A DNA stretch of 64,000 nucleotides from Pseudarthrobacter sp. IC2-21 (GTDB lineage: Bacteria; Actinomycetota; Actinomycetes; Actinomycetales; Micrococcaceae): the NCBI RefSeq assembly GCF_034048115.1, contig NZ_CP139145.1, forward strand, positions 1,612,001 through 1,676,000. Reading direction: 5' to 3'. The first letter of the stretch is position 1. Each line of letters begins with the position of its first letter. Position numbers and translations under genes: made by a program. This document shows, in pieces, positions 52,417-63,132 of the stretch. The notes below the pieces were generated by a model that was not told the origin of the DNA, did no database searches, and was given only the letters and a program-made list of their open reading frames with translations.

Positions 52417-54057
52417 TTGTCAGAGCAGAACGCACCAGGCAGTCATACCGGGCCGGCGGGGGAGTCCGCCGCCTCCCGGTTCAGGCCATCGGCGGTGGCT
52501 GCAGTCCGACTGGCCGGCATCGGGGAGGCCATCGGCGTGCAGGTGCCGGGTGCATCGGCTGCCGTAAGCGTCACGGGAATCTCGCTCAATTCACGCACGG
52601 TGGAACGTGGCGACCTCTACGTCGCCCTGCCGGGTGGTTCCCGCCACGGAGCGGACTTCGCCGGCCAGGCCGTGGAGCGGGGCGCCGTGGCCGTCCTGAC
52701 CGACGACGCCGGCGCCCGGCTGCTGGCACTTTCCGCCGACACCGCGGTCCCCGTGCTTGTGGTGGACAGTCCCCGCAACGTAGTGGGTCCTTTGTCCGCC
52801 ATGATCTACCGGAGCCAGCCTCCCGCCGGACACCCGCCCCGCCTGTTCGGGGTCACGGGCACAAACGGCAAGACCACCACCACGTATTTCCTCAACTCCC
52901 TCCTTCGCGCGCTGGGACAACGGGCCGGCCTGATCGGAACCATCGAAATACTCGCCGGCGGGGAGCCCATCCCCAGCCTCCTCACGACGCCCGAGTCAAC
53001 GGACGTGCACGGCCTCCTGGCGCTCATGCGGGAGCGCGGCCTGGATGCGGCCTCCATGGAAGTGTCCTCCCACGCCATCTCCTTCCAGCGCGTCGACGGG
53101 GTGGTCTTCGACGTCGCCGGGTTCACCAACCTGACCCAGGACCACCTGGACCTGCACGGCACCATGGACGACTACTTCGCCACCAAGGCCGAACTCTTCA
53201 CGTCCCGCCGTGCCCGCGCCGCCGTGGTGATGGTCGACGACGAATGGGGCCGCAGGCTTGCCGCCGCGGCCGGGATTCCGGTCACGACCGTCGCGTCTGC
53301 CCCCGGCAACGGTCCCGCCGACTGGACAGTCACCTCGACGGCGCCCCGCGGGCTGGGCACCGAATTCACCCTCAGCGGTCCGGACGAGGCCCGGCTGAAG
53401 ATCCACACCGCGTTGCCCGGCGCCTTCAACGTCGCCAACGCGGCACTGGCCAGCGTGATGGTCCTGGCCAGCGGAGTGGAAACCGCCGCTCTGCAGACCG
53501 CCCTGGACAGCCATGATCCCTTCACCGTTGCGGTGCCCGGCCGTATGCAGCTCGTCGCCGAGGAGCCCGCCGCCGTCGTCGATTTCGCGCACAACACCGA
53601 CGCGCTGGCCCGCGCGCTCGAGGCTGTCCGGTCACCTCTTCCCGGCTCCCGGGTGATCGTTGTTTTCGGTGCCACCGGGCAGCGGGACCAAGGCAAGCGC
53701 CCTGCCATGGGAGCCATCGCAGCACAGCTCGCCGACGTTGTGATCGTCACGGATGACGATCCCCATGACGAGGACGCACAGGCCATCCGCGCTGACGTGC
53801 TGGCGGGTGCCAGGGCCGCGCAGGAACAGGGCGCCCTCACGTGCGTCATCGAGGAAATCCACCCCCGGGCGGCGGCCATCAACCGTGCCGCCGAGCTGGC
53901 CCGGCGGCAGGACACCATCCTCGTTGCCGGCCGCGGCCACGAGGTCTGGCAAGAGGTCAAGGGCGTCAACCTCCCCCTCGACGACCGGGTGGAACTCCGG
54001 AACGCCTTGACAGCCAGGGGATTCACGGTTCTCCAAGACGAGCGGATAGAGTCCTAG
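52417..54057 (+). CDS. murE: UDP-MurNAc-tripeptide synthetase MurE
   Basis: MurE adds the third amino acid to UDP-MurNAc-L-Ala-D-Glu. The 546-residue ligase has the ATP site [12 protein letters not shown] (about 145-156), a carbamylated-lysine region and a C-terminal substrate domain. The specificity motif is DDDPHD (residues 446-451) instead of the DNPR of diaminopimelate-adding enzymes, which argues for L-lysine or another diamino acid, as in Arthrobacter cell walls. It starts with TTG, supported by CGGAG six bases upstream and by the absence of a better codon. murF begins 6 bp after the stop. Confidence 0.94.
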   Translation: MSEQNAPGSHTGPAGESAASRFRPSAVAAVRLAGIGEAIGVQVPGASAAVSVTGISLNSRTVERGDLYVALPGGSRHGADFAGQAVERGAVAVLTDDAGARLLALSADTAVPVLVVDSPRNVVGPLSAMIYRSQPPAGHPPRLFGVTGTNGKTTTTYFLNSLLRALGQRAGLIGTIEILAGGEPIPSLLTTPESTDVHGLLALMRERGLDAASMEVSSHAISFQRVDGVVFDVAGFTNLTQDHLDLHGTMDDYFATKAELFTSRRARAAVVMVDDEWGRRLAAAAGIPVTTVASAPGNGPADWTVTSTAPRGLGTEFTLSGPDEARLKIHTALPGAFNVANAALASVMVLASGVETAALQTALDSHDPFTVAVPGRMQLVAEEPAAVVDFAHNTDALARALEAVRSPLPGSRVIVVFGATGQRDQGKRPAMGAIAAQLADVVIVTDDDPHDEDAQAIRADVLAGARAAQEQGALTCVIEEIHPRAAAINRAAELARRQDTILVAGRGHEVWQEVKGVNLPLDDRVELRNALTARGFTVLQDERIES

Positions 54058-54063
54058 ACCGAG

Positions 54064-55530
54064 ATGATTGCATTTACTGCGGCGGAAATCGCCGAAATCA
54101 CAAACGGCCGCCTGGACGCCGATCCGGGGATCACCCCGCAATCGGTGGTCACCGATTCGCGCGACGCCGTGCCCGGGGCGCTTTACGTCGCGAAACCCGG
54201 TGAACACGCGGACGGGCACGACTTCGTGGCGGCCGCTTTCAGCCAAGGTGCCGTGCTGGCCCTCGCGGAGCGACCTGTTCCCGGGCCCAACGGAACGAAC
54301 TATCCGACAGTACTGGTCCAGGACGCGGTCCTCGCCATGGGTGCCCTGGCCGCCGAAGCCGTCCGCCGCATCCGCGCGGTCCGGGCGTCGGCCGGCGAAT
54401 CCCTGACAGTCATCGGCATCACCGGCTCGGCCGGAAAGACCACAACGAAGGACCTGCTCGCCGGGATCCTCTCAACCCAAGGCAACACCGTGGCCCCTCA
54501 GGGCTCCTACAACGGCGAGGTCGGCGTGCCGCTCACGGTCTTCCGGGCGGACGCCGGGACCCGCTTCCTGGTCATCGAAATGGGTGCCACCGGCATCGGC
54601 CACATCCGCTACCTGGCTGACATGGTCAAGCCGGACATCGGAGTGGTCCTGGGCGTTGGCACCGCCCACGCAGGGGAGTTCGGCGGCGTCGAAAATATCG
54701 TGCTCGCCAAGGGCGAACTGGTGGAGGCACTCGCGCCCACCGGCACAGCCGTGCTGAACCTCGACGACGACCGGGTGGCAGGCATGCGTCCGCGCACCGT
54801 CGCAGCGGTGCTGGGTTTCTCCGCGGAGGACCGTCCCGACGCGGCAGTGCGGGCAGTCAACCCGGACACCAACAGTGCCGGAAACCCGGAATTCGACCTC
54901 GTCCTTCCCGGCAGCGATGCCGGCCTCCACGTGAGCAGCGGACTGATCGGTGCCCACCACACCGGCAATCTCCTGGCGGCAGCCGCAGCAGCGCACGCAG
55001 CCGGTGTGCCGGGCACGGACATCGCAGCGTCCCTGGCCGGCCAGTCAGCAGCCAGCCGCTGGCGGATGGAACGCACGGAACGCCCGGACGGGGTTACCGT
55101 CATCAACGACGCCTACAACGCCAACCCCGAGTCCATGCGCGCCGCCCTGCGCACCCTGGCAGACCTGGGGCGCGGACGCCGCACCTGGGCCGTGCTGGGA
55201 GCCATGCTGGAGCTGGGGCCGGATTCCATCCGTGAGCACACAGCCGTAGGAACCCAAGTGGTCCGGCTCAACATTTCGCGGCTGGTGGTGGTTGGCCGCG
55301 AGGCACGCGCCCTCTATGTTTCCGCAGTCCAGGAAGGCTCCTGGGGCGACGAATGTGTGTTCGCCGAAAACGTCGAGGAAGCCTACTCGCTCCTTGATGC
55401 CGAGCTGGAACCCGGTGACCTGGTGCTCTTCAAGTCCTCCAACAGCGTCGGGCTTCGGCATTTGGGTGATCGGATAGCATTACCCCCACAATCCACGGAA
55501 CCTGCCGAAGAAAGGAGCGAGCTGCTGTGA
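54064..55530 (+). CDS. murF: UDP-MurNAc-tripeptide:D-Ala-D-Ala ligase MurF
   Basis: MurF adds D-Ala-D-Ala to complete the pentapeptide precursor. The 488-residue ligase shows the ATP site [13 protein letters not shown] (about 118-130), the central [10 protein letters not shown] and AHAGEFG motifs, and the C-terminal [11 protein letters not shown] (about 349-359). It follows murE by 6 bp and its TGA overlaps the mraY GTG in GTGA. Confidence 0.96.
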   Translation: MIAFTAAEIAEITNGRLDADPGITPQSVVTDSRDAVPGALYVAKPGEHADGHDFVAAAFSQGAVLALAERPVPGPNGTNYPTVLVQDAVLAMGALAAEAVRRIRAVRASAGESLTVIGITGSAGKTTTKDLLAGILSTQGNTVAPQGSYNGEVGVPLTVFRADAGTRFLVIEMGATGIGHIRYLADMVKPDIGVVLGVGTAHAGEFGGVENIVLAKGELVEALAPTGTAVLNLDDDRVAGMRPRTVAAVLGFSAEDRPDAAVRAVNPDTNSAGNPEFDLVLPGSDAGLHVSSGLIGAHHTGNLLAAAAAAHAAGVPGTDIAASLAGQSAASRWRMERTERPDGVTVINDAYNANPESMRAALRTLADLGRGRRTWAVLGAMLELGPDSIREHTAVGTQVVRLNISRLVVVGREARALYVSAVQEGSWGDECVFAENVEEAYSLLDAELEPGDLVLFKSSNSVGLRHLGDRIALPPQSTEPAEERSELL

Positions 55531-56636
55531 TTGCACTTTTGATCGGCGCGGGACTTGCCCTGCTGTTCGCCCTGGTGGGAACCCCCCTGTTTATCCGCCT
55601 CCTTGTCCGCAAAAGCTACGGGCAGTTCATCCGCGATGACGGACCCACATCCCATCACACCAAACGCGGCACGCCCACCATGGGCGGAACCGTGGTGGTG
55701 GGAGCAGTGCTCCTCAGCTACGGCCTGACCCACCTGATCATGTGGCTGATGAACCCGGCGTCCGCCGGACCGTCGGCGTCGGCCCTGATCCTCCTGTTCC
55801 TCATGGTCGGCATGGGGCTGGTCGGCTTCCTCGATGACTTCATCAAGATCTCGCGCCAACGCAGCCTTGGCCTGGACGCGAAAGCCAAACTCATCCTTCA
55901 GGCGGCGGTGGGCATCGCCTTCGCCATCCTCGCCCTGAACTTCCCCGATCCCCAGGGCCTGACCCCGGCGTCGACAAAAATTTCCCTGGTCCGCGACATC
56001 CCCTGGCTGGACCTGGCCTTCGGCGGCACGGTCATCGGCGCCATCCTGTTCGTCCTCTGGTCCAACCTGATCGTGACGGCAGCTACCAACGGCGTGAACC
56101 TCACGGACGGGCTGGACGGGCTGGCCGCCGGCGCCGCTGTGATGGTGTTCGGCGCCTACACCCTGATGGGAATCTGGCAGAACAACCAGGCCTGCGGATC
56201 GCCGCGCGAAACCGGAAGCGGCTGCTACACCGTCCGCGATCCCCTGGACCTGGCACTCCTGGCGGCAATCCTCAGCGCCGCCCTGGTGGGCTTCCTCTGG
56301 TGGAACACTTCGCCGGCCAAAATCTTCATGGGCGACACCGGCTCCCTCGCCATCGGCGGCGCCATTGCCGGCTTCGCCATCCTCTCCCGCACCGAACTGC
56401 TCCTGGGCATCGTCGGCGGCCTGTTCGTGCTGATCACCCTCTCGGTGATCATCCAGGTGGGCTACTTCAAATTATCCGGCGGCAAACGTGTCTTCAAGAT
56501 GGCACCGCTGCAGCACCACTTCGAACTCAAGGGCTGGGCTGAGGTGACCGTGGTTGTCCGCTTCTGGATCCTGGGCGGCCTCTTCGTCGCCGTCGGCCTG
56601 GGTGTCTTCTACGCAGAATGGGTTGTGCTCCTGTGA
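55527..56636 (+). CDS. mraY: Phospho-MurNAc-pentapeptide transferase MraY
   Basis: MraY transfers phospho-MurNAc-pentapeptide to undecaprenyl phosphate, making lipid I at the cytoplasmic membrane face. The 369-residue protein has about ten membrane helices and the family motifs [18 protein letters not shown] (about 33-50), [10 protein letters not shown] with the Asp pair (about 98-107), [13 protein letters not shown] and FMGDTGSL, plus the histidine-rich PLQHHFEL. It starts with GTG overlapping murF and ends overlapping murD. Confidence 0.96.
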   Translation: MIALLIGAGLALLFALVGTPLFIRLLVRKSYGQFIRDDGPTSHHTKRGTPTMGGTVVVGAVLLSYGLTHLIMWLMNPASAGPSASALILLFLMVGMGLVGFLDDFIKISRQRSLGLDAKAKLILQAAVGIAFAILALNFPDPQGLTPASTKISLVRDIPWLDLAFGGTVIGAILFVLWSNLIVTAATNGVNLTDGLDGLAAGAAVMVFGAYTLMGIWQNNQACGSPRETGSGCYTVRDPLDLALLAAILSAALVGFLWWNTSPAKIFMGDTGSLAIGGAIAGFAILSRTELLLGIVGGLFVLITLSVIIQVGYFKLSGGKRVFKMAPLQHHFELKGWAEVTVVVRFWILGGLFVAVGLGVFYAEWVVLL

Positions 56637-58195
56637 CTGTTTCCCCGCGCCTGCAGAACCTGGTCAGCTGGGACTCGGACTGGGCCGGCCTGCGCGTTGT
56701 TGTCACCGGAATCGGTGTGTCGGGCTTCGCCGCAGCGGACACCCTCATTGAACTCGGGGCCCGCGTGGTGGTGGTCGACGCCGCCACCACCGACACCGCG
56801 AAGGCCCACGCGGACACCCTGAAGATTGTCGGCGCCGTGGACGTGCTCCTTGGCGAGGAGGCCGTCAGCAGGGTTCCCAAGATTGAAGGAAGCTTCCCCG
56901 ACCTCATCGTCACCTCGCCGGGCTGGCGTCCCGACCAGGCGCTCCTCGCCGCCGCCGCACGCGCGCACATCCCGGTCTGGGGCGACGTCGAACTCGCCTG
57001 GCGGCTGCGGGTGCGTGAAGGACACAAGACCCCCGACTGGCTGACGATCACCGGCACAAACGGCAAGACCACCACGGTCGGACTGACGGCCTCAATGCTG
57101 CAGGCCGCAGGACTGAAGGCGATTGCCGTCGGCAACGTGGGCACACCCATCCTGGATGCCCTCCGCGACCCGGTGGAGTATGACGTGTTCGCCGTTGAAC
57201 TCTCCAGCTTCCAGCTGCACTGGGCGGAATCCCTCTCGCCCGTCGCCAGCGTGTGCCTGAACGTGGCAGAAGACCACGTTGACTGGCACGGTTCCTACAA
57301 CTCCTACCTGGCCGACAAAGCAAAGGTCTATGCCCGCACGCAGAAGGCCTGCATCTACAACGCCGAGCAGATCGAAACCGAACGCATGGTGGAGGACGCC
57401 GACGTGGTTGAAGGCTGCCGGGCCGTCGGCTTCACCACGCTCACCCCGGCCATCAGCATGCTGGGCGTGGTGGACGGACTCCTCGTGGACCGGGCCTTCA
57501 TCGAGCAGCGCAAGGACAGTGCCGCCGAGCTCGCGTCGATGACGGACCTGGGGCAGTTCGCCCCCCGCCACATGGTGGCCAACGCCCTGGCAGCTGCCGC
57601 ACTGGTGCGCGCCTACGGGGTGGACACGGAGGCGGTCCGCCAAGGCATCCAGGACTACGTGCCGGGCAACCACCGCATCCAGCCCGTTGCCCGGGTGAAC
57701 GGTGTTCTTTGGGTCAATGATTCCAAGGCCACCAACCCCCACGCAGCGGCCGCATCACTGACGGCATTCGAGAAGGTCATCTGGATCGCGGGAGGACTCT
57801 CCAAGGGAGTCAGCTACGACGACCTGGTCCGCGATCAGGCGGGCAGGCTCAAAGCGGTGGTGCTCATCGGCGTCGACACCGCCCCCCTTGCCGATGCCCT
57901 GCAGCGACACGCGCCCGATGTCCCGGTGATCATCGCTTCGGCGGGCGACACTGAAAATATGCAGACTGCCGTAACGGGCGGAGCCAACGCGGGCGACTCT
58001 CCGGTTCCGGGGGAGCACGTGATGTCCCGGGCCGTTGCGTCAGCAGCGCAGCTGGCCGTATCGGGCGACACCGTGCTGATGGCACCGGCGGCTGCTTCCA
58101 TGGATCAGTTCTCTTCCTATGCTCACCGCGGTAACGCCTTTATCGAAGCTGTCCGCGAGCTGGTGGAAGGGCAGGCCCAGACCGGCGAGGAGTAA
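56633..58195 (+). CDS. murD: UDP-MurNAc-L-alanine:D-glutamate ligase MurD
   Basis: MurD adds D-glutamate to UDP-MurNAc-L-Ala. The 520-residue ligase has an N-terminal Rossmann-like domain ([17 protein letters not shown], about 20-36), the ATP site [12 protein letters not shown] (about 138-149), and C-terminal [12 protein letters not shown] longer frame starts with ATG at 56618 inside mraY. The GTG at 56633 gives the same GTGA stop/start overlap used by other pairs here and is preferred. It is somewhat longer than the ~440-residue E. coli enzyme because of insertions in the C-terminal half. Confidence 0.94.
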   Translation: MTVSPRLQNLVSWDSDWAGLRVVVTGIGVSGFAAADTLIELGARVVVVDAATTDTAKAHADTLKIVGAVDVLLGEEAVSRVPKIEGSFPDLIVTSPGWRPDQALLAAAARAHIPVWGDVELAWRLRVREGHKTPDWLTITGTNGKTTTVGLTASMLQAAGLKAIAVGNVGTPILDALRDPVEYDVFAVELSSFQLHWAESLSPVASVCLNVAEDHVDWHGSYNSYLADKAKVYARTQKACIYNAEQIETERMVEDADVVEGCRAVGFTTLTPAISMLGVVDGLLVDRAFIEQRKDSAAELASMTDLGQFAPRHMVANALAAAALVRAYGVDTEAVRQGIQDYVPGNHRIQPVARVNGVLWVNDSKATNPHAAAASLTAFEKVIWIAGGLSKGVSYDDLVRDQAGRLKAVVLIGVDTAPLADALQRHAPDVPVIIASAGDTENMQTAVTGGANAGDSPVPGEHVMSRAVASAAQLAVSGDTVLMAPAAASMDQFSSYAHRGNAFIEAVRELVEGQAQTGEE

Positions 58196-58197
58196 GA

Positions 58198-59541
58198 ATG
58201 GTCAGCACGCCCACCCGGCCGAACGCGGCAAAGCCGCGCACCGGGAAACCCGCGCCGCGTCCGGCACCCGGGTCCACGGTGTCCAGGCCCACCCTCCCTG
58301 CCCGGATCAAGGGCTGGTACCGGGGCTTCTGGTCCGCCCTCGAAGGGAACGGGACATCCCGGAACGGCTCCACCTACTACCTCATCCTGGGCTCCACGCT
58401 GGCGCTCACGGCCATCGGCATCATGATGGTGCTCTCGGCATCCAGCGTCGAATCGATCGCGGCCGGCAAGTCACCGTACGGAGATGCCCTCAAGCAGGGC
58501 ATGTTCGCCGCGATCGGCATTTTCGTGATGTTCGTCCTCTCCAGGATCAACGTGGTGTGGCTCAAGCGGCTGGCATGGCCTGCGGTGGGCGTCGCCCTGA
58601 TGCTCCTGGTCCTGGTCCAGGTGGTGGGCGACGAGGTCAACGGCAACAAAAACTGGATAGACCTGGGCGGCATCACGTTCCAGCCCTCCGAGGCCTCCAA
58701 ACTGGCGCTGGCTCTTTGGATGGCCACCGTCCTGGCCAGGAAAGGCAAACTGCTGCGGCTATGGCAGCATGTGCTCGTCCCGGCCGTGCCGCTTGCGGGT
58801 GCCGTCATCGGCCTGGTCCTGCTGGGCAATGACCTCGGCACCGCCATGATCATCATGATGATCACGGCCGCGGCCTTGTTTTTTGCCGGCGTGCCGCTCT
58901 ACCTCTTTGGCTTTGCAGCCGTGGCCGCCGCTGCCGGGACCGCCGTTATGGCCATCACCAGTTCCAACCGCATGTGCCGGATCACCTCCTGGTGGACCGG
59001 CCAGTCCTGTGCGGACGGCATCGATGCCAACTACCAGGCCACCAACGGTCTCTACGGGCTGGCCTCCGGCGGCTGGTTTGGCGTGGGCCTGGGCCAGAGC
59101 CGGCAGAAGTACAGCTGGATTCCCGAAGCCCACAACGACTTCATCTTCGCCATCATCGGCGAGGAACTGGGCCTGGTGGGCACCGTCGTCGTGCTTGTCC
59201 TTTTTGCCATCCTCGGCGCCGCCATCTACCGCGTGGTGGTGGCGCAGGAGGACATGTTCCACCGCGTCCTGGCCGGCACCATCATGGTGTGGCTCCTGGG
59301 CCAGGCAACCGTCAACATGGCGGTTGTGACCGGCCTGATGCCCGTCATCGGCGTGCCGCTGCCCTTTATTTCGTACGGCGGTTCGGCCCTGCTTATGTCC
59401 CTCTGTGCCGTGGGCGTGGTCCTGTCCCTGGCCCGGGAACAGATGGCTCCGGCCCTTCGCCCCAAGAGAATGCTCAAGTTCGGCACCAGGAAGGCCGGGA
59501 AATCCGCCCGGCCCACCAAAACGGCAAGAAAGCGCACCTAG
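58198..59541 (+). CDS. ftsW: Septal peptidoglycan polymerase FtsW
   Basis: FtsW is a SEDS-family glycosyltransferase that polymerises septal glycan with FtsI. The 447-residue protein has a basic cytoplasmic N-terminus (about 1-60), roughly ten membrane helices, and the family motifs NKNWIDLGGITFQPSE (about 149-164), NDLGTA, the extracellular loop with GQSRQKYSWIPEAHNDFIFAIIGEE, and GVPLPFISYGGS. GAGGAG precedes the ATG, 2 bp after the murD stop. The C-terminus is basic. Confidence 0.96.
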   Translation: MVSTPTRPNAAKPRTGKPAPRPAPGSTVSRPTLPARIKGWYRGFWSALEGNGTSRNGSTYYLILGSTLALTAIGIMMVLSASSVESIAAGKSPYGDALKQGMFAAIGIFVMFVLSRINVVWLKRLAWPAVGVALMLLVLVQVVGDEVNGNKNWIDLGGITFQPSEASKLALALWMATVLARKGKLLRLWQHVLVPAVPLAGAVIGLVLLGNDLGTAMIIMMITAAALFFAGVPLYLFGFAAVAAAAGTAVMAITSSNRMCRITSWWTGQSCADGIDANYQATNGLYGLASGGWFGVGLGQSRQKYSWIPEAHNDFIFAIIGEELGLVGTVVVLVLFAILGAAIYRVVVAQEDMFHRVLAGTIMVWLLGQATVNMAVVTGLMPVIGVPLPFISYGGSALLMSLCAVGVVLSLAREQMAPALRPKRMLKFGTRKAGKSARPTKTARKRT

Positions 59542-59547
59542 CACCCG

Positions 59548-60648
59548 ATGACTTCCCAGAACCTGTCCATTGTCCTGGCGGGCGGCGGCACCGCCGGCCA
59601 CATCAGCCCGCTCCTGGCGATCGCGGCTGCCCTGCGGACCGCCGCGCCGCAGTCCCGGCTGCTTGCCGTGGGCACGCCGTCGGGCATGGAAACGCGCCTG
59701 GTCCCGGCGGCCGGCGTGGAGCTCGCCACCATCGACAGGGTACCGTTTCCGCGGAAACCGTCCCTGGACCTGCTGAAGCTGCCCGCCCGGCTGGCCGGTG
59801 CAGTGCGCCAGTCCGGCCGGATCCTGGACGAGGCCTCTGCCGACGTCCTGGTTGGCGTGGGCGGTTACGTCTGCACTCCGTTGTACCTCGCTGCCCGCCG
59901 ACGCGGGATCCCCATTGTGATCCATGAAGCCAACACCAGGCCGGGCCTGGCCAACCGCGTGGGATCGTTACTGACCCGGCATGTTGCCACCGCCTTCGAG
60001 ACCACCCGGCTGCGGCACGCCCGCCACGTCGGGATGCCGATGCGGACCGAAATCTCGGGCCTGGACCGGGAATCGGCCCGCGGTGCGGCGCGCAAGGCCC
60101 TGGGTCTTGATGAACACAAGCCCACCCTGATCGTGACCGGCGGCTCGTCCGGTGCCCGGAGCATCAACCGCGCCATGGCTGAAGCGGCCCGGGACCTGGG
60201 CGCGGCCGGGATCCAGACGCTCCACATCACCGGCCGCGGCAAGACAGTGGTGGCGCCCGACGGCGGCCCGCTCACCGCTGACGGCTACCGGCAGGTTGAG
60301 TACGTGGACGGGATGGAACTGGTGTACGCCGCCGCCGACCTCCTGCTGGCGCGGTCCGGTGCCGCCACCGTCTGTGAGGTGGCAGCAGTGGGAGTTCCCG
60401 CCGTTTTTGTACCGCTGCCCATCGGCAACGGTGAGCAGGCACTGAACGCCGCCGGGCTGGTGGAAAGCGGGGGCGCGCTCATCGTCCCGGATAAGGACTT
60501 CACCGCGCAGTGGATAACGGGCCACATCATCCCGTTGATCACCGACTCGCAGCGGCTGGCCGGCATGGCCGCCAGCTCCCGCCGGCTTGGCATCCGAAAC
60601 GCCGATCAGCGCATGGCTGGTCTTGTCCTGGAAGCGGTATCCGCATGA
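59548..60648 (+). CDS. murG: UDP-GlcNAc:lipid I N-acetylglucosaminyltransferase MurG
   Basis: MurG converts lipid I to lipid II. The 366-residue GT28 glycosyltransferase has the N-terminal glycine loop [12 protein letters not shown] (about 10-21), GVGGYVCTP (about 105-113), and the C-terminal UDP-GlcNAc site with [10 protein letters not shown] (about 198-207) and [21 protein letters not shown]. It begins 6 bp after ftsW, and its TGA overlaps the murC ATG in ATGA. Confidence 0.96.
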   Translation: MTSQNLSIVLAGGGTAGHISPLLAIAAALRTAAPQSRLLAVGTPSGMETRLVPAAGVELATIDRVPFPRKPSLDLLKLPARLAGAVRQSGRILDEASADVLVGVGGYVCTPLYLAARRRGIPIVIHEANTRPGLANRVGSLLTRHVATAFETTRLRHARHVGMPMRTEISGLDRESARGAARKALGLDEHKPTLIVTGGSSGARSINRAMAEAARDLGAAGIQTLHITGRGKTVVAPDGGPLTADGYRQVEYVDGMELVYAAADLLLARSGAATVCEVAAVGVPAVFVPLPIGNGEQALNAAGLVESGGALIVPDKDFTAQWITGHIIPLITDSQRLAGMAASSRRLGIRNADQRMAGLVLEAVSA

Positions 60649-62021
60649 CCCCCGCAAGCATCCGCAGCCAGAAGTCCCTGGGCCGCGTCCACTTCATCGG
60701 CATCGGCGGTGTCGGCATGTCCGCCGTGGCCCGGATCATGGCGGCACGGGGTGTCACTGTCAGCGGTTCAGATGCCAAGGACCTGCCGGTCATGGCGGAC
60801 CTGGCGACCGCCGGAGCCCGCATCGCCGTGGGGTATGCCGCATCCAACCTGGGCGATGCCCAGACCGTGGTGGCGGGTTCGGCCATCCGCGCGGACAACC
60901 CGGAACTGGTGGCCGCCCGTGAAGCCGGACTGCCCGTCCTGCACCGGTCCGAGGCGCTGGCATCAACCATGGGCGACGACACTGTGGTGACCATCGCCGG
61001 AACGCACGGCAAGTCCACCACCACCTCCATGATTACGGTGCTGCTCCGGGGAGCCGGGCTGGACCCTTCGTTTGCCATCGGGGCCAACGTGCCTGCCCTG
61101 GGCGTGAATGCAGCCCACGGCAGCTCCGGCATCTTTGTGGCCGAAGCGGATGAATCCGACGGCTCCTTCCTGAACTACCGGCCGCAGATAGCCGTGGTCA
61201 CCAACGTGGAACCGGATCACCTGGACCACTACGGCACCGCGGAGGCCGTTTACGAATCCTTTGACCGCTTCACCGAACTGCTTCCGGCCGACGGCGTCCT
61301 GATAGCCTGCGCGGATGACGCCGGCGCCCGCGCCCTCGCCGAGCGCACGCGGGCCCGCGGGAACACGCGGGTGGTCCTGTACGGAACGTCGGACGGCTCC
61401 GACCTGGTTTTGCAGGACGACGGCCCCGGAAAGGTGGACGTGTCCGCACCTGCCGGCCGGTATGCCCTGGATCTGCAGGTCCCCGGCCGGCACAACGCGC
61501 TCAATGCCGCGGCCGCGGTCGCCGTCGCCCTGGAGCTGGGCGTCGAGGCCGGCGCCGCCGCGCGGGCCCTGTCCCAGTTCTCCGGAGCGTCGCGCCGTTT
61601 CGAACTCAAGGGGGAGGCCGGCGGAGTACGCGTTTTTGACGACTACGCCCACCACCCCACCGAGGTCCGGGCAGCCCTGACCGCGGCCCGGTCCGTGGCA
61701 GGCGGGCACCATGTCCACGTGCTCTTCCAGCCCCATCTGTTCTCCCGCACCAGGGAGTTCGCCAAAGAGTTCGCCGACGCCCTGAACCTGGCAGACACGG
61801 CCCTGGTCCTGGACATCTACCCTGCCCGTGAAGATCCCATCCCGGGCGTGACCAGCCAGCTGATCGCCGATCACCTGGGGCCCGGCGGCCGGCTCGTGGA
61901 ACCGGCGGAAGCTGTGTCCGCCCTGGCCCGGGCCGCCCGGCCCGGTGACATCGTCCTGACCGTCGGCGCGGGCGACGTGACCGCCTTCGGCCCGCAGATT
62001 GTGCAGGCCCTCGATGGGTAG
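60645..62021 (+). CDS. murC: UDP-MurNAc:L-alanine ligase MurC
   Basis: MurC adds the first amino acid of the stem peptide. The 458-residue ligase has the N-terminal UDP-binding [14 protein letters not shown] (about 16-29), the ATP site [13 protein letters not shown] (about 118-130), the [12 protein letters not shown] motif and the C-terminal [10 protein letters not shown]. The open frame begins far upstream in murG, but the ATG at 60645 overlapping the murG stop is the natural start. ftsQ overlaps its end by 8 bp. No ddl gene follows, unlike in many dcw clusters. Confidence 0.96.
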   Translation: MTPASIRSQKSLGRVHFIGIGGVGMSAVARIMAARGVTVSGSDAKDLPVMADLATAGARIAVGYAASNLGDAQTVVAGSAIRADNPELVAAREAGLPVLHRSEALASTMGDDTVVTIAGTHGKSTTTSMITVLLRGAGLDPSFAIGANVPALGVNAAHGSSGIFVAEADESDGSFLNYRPQIAVVTNVEPDHLDHYGTAEAVYESFDRFTELLPADGVLIACADDAGARALAERTRARGNTRVVLYGTSDGSDLVLQDDGPGKVDVSAPAGRYALDLQVPGRHNALNAAAAVAVALELGVEAGAAARALSQFSGASRRFELKGEAGGVRVFDDYAHHPTEVRAALTAARSVAGGHHVHVLFQPHLFSRTREFAKEFADALNLADTALVLDIYPAREDPIPGVTSQLIADHLGPGGRLVEPAEAVSALARAARPGDIVLTVGAGDVTAFGPQIVQALDG

Positions 62022-62931
62022 CCCGCGCCGCCCCACCTACGCGTCACCGGGACGCCGGCCAGCCGATGCCGGGGCGGCGTCGGCTGAACCTGAGACCATC
62101 TCCGCTTCCAAGAGTGTCCCCGTTCCGGATCCGGCCACCGTGCCGGCCCGCAAGAAGGGAAAGGCCCCGGGATCCGTGCCGTCCCGGGAGAAGAAACCGG
62201 CCGGCCCCGACAACGTGCTGGTTTTTCCTGAGCCGCCGGCCAAGCGCCGGAGGCGGCATTTGCTCGTTGCCGCGGGAACTGTGCTGGGGCTGGTTGCGGC
62301 CCTCCTTGCCGCAGCCATCTTTTCGCCGATGCTGGCCGTGGGCACCATTTCCGTAACAGGGACCAAACTGGTCACATCCGACCAGGTGCAGGCGGCGCTG
62401 GAGCCGCTGAAGGGCAAACCGCTGCCGCAGATCAGCGACGACGAGGTCAGCAGCATGCTGAAGTCCCTGGTGCAGATCAAATCCGTCTCTTCGCAGGCAC
62501 GGCCGCCATCAGAACTCGTGGTGCACGTGCTCGAACGCACTCCGGTGGCGCTGGTCAAACAGGGGGAGCAGTACCAGCTGGTGGACGTGGACGGCGTGGT
62601 GCTGGCTGCGACGACGGACCCGGCCTCGGTGTCCCTTCCCGTGATCGACGGCGGCGCCGGAACCATCGGCAAGGACCTTTTCCAGGCCACCGCCGAGGTG
62701 CTGGGGGCGCTCCCCCCGGACGTACTCTCGAAGCTTTCCAACGCCTCCGCCCAATCGGTGGATGCCGTGGAACTGAAGCTGGTGGACGGCCAGACCATCA
62801 TCTGGGGCAACGCCGGGGAGAAGGAACTCAAGGCCAAGGTGCTTGCAGCCCTCCTGAAGGTTCCGGCCGATCCAAAGAACCCCGTGCGCGTGTACGATGT
62901 GAGCGCGCCCCGGCATCCGGTGACGCGTTGA
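62014..62931 (+). CDS. ftsQ: Cell division protein FtsQ (DivIB)
   Basis: FtsQ recruits FtsL and its partners to the divisome. The 305-residue bitopic protein has a long, Pro/Lys-rich cytoplasmic N-terminus (about 1-85), one membrane helix (about 88-110, HLLVAAGTVLGLVAALLAAAIF), a POTRA domain (about 115-185, VGTISVTGTKLVTSDQVQAAL) and a beta domain. The ATG at 62014 overlaps murC and is preferred over the earlier in-frame codon at 61999. ftsZ follows after 201 bp with its own regulatory region. Confidence 0.93.
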   Translation: MGSPRRPTYASPGRRPADAGAASAEPETISASKSVPVPDPATVPARKKGKAPGSVPSREKKPAGPDNVLVFPEPPAKRRRRHLLVAAGTVLGLVAALLAAAIFSPMLAVGTISVTGTKLVTSDQVQAALEPLKGKPLPQISDDEVSSMLKSLVQIKSVSSQARPPSELVVHVLERTPVALVKQGEQYQLVDVDGVVLAATTDPASVSLPVIDGGAGTIGKDLFQATAEVLGALPPDVLSKLSNASAQSVDAVELKLVDGQTIIWGNAGEKELKAKVLAALLKVPADPKNPVRVYDVSAPRHPVTR

Positions 62932-63034
62932 ACCTTTCCTCCGGCAACTGCAAACTTTCCCGGTATTCGCGCGACACGCGGCTCCGGTTATTGAATGTCA
63001 GAACCATAGGAAATAGCGTTCCAACATGAGTTAC

Positions 63035-63071
63035 TTGACATAACTATAACCTTCAACTCGAAGGTTAAGGT
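63035..63071. promoter_or_regulatory. ftsZ upstream region: TTGACA and a perfect inverted repeat
   Basis: A consensus -35 TTGACA (63035-63040) is followed by the perfect inverted repeat TAACCTTC (63047-63054), 5 bases, GAAGGTTA (63060-63067), and a second AGGTT. The minus strand of 63058-63070 reads CCTTAACCTTCGA, the same 13 bases as upstream of parA. No standard -10 lies 16-18 bp after the TTGACA; TAAGGT (63066-63071) is 25 bp away, so a MerR-type activator or another promoter is likely involved. Confidence 0.65.
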
Positions 63072-63132
63072 TGCAGGCTTCAAGCCCGACTCCACAGTTT
63101 TCGCAATAGGACACGAACAAGGGACACGTAAC

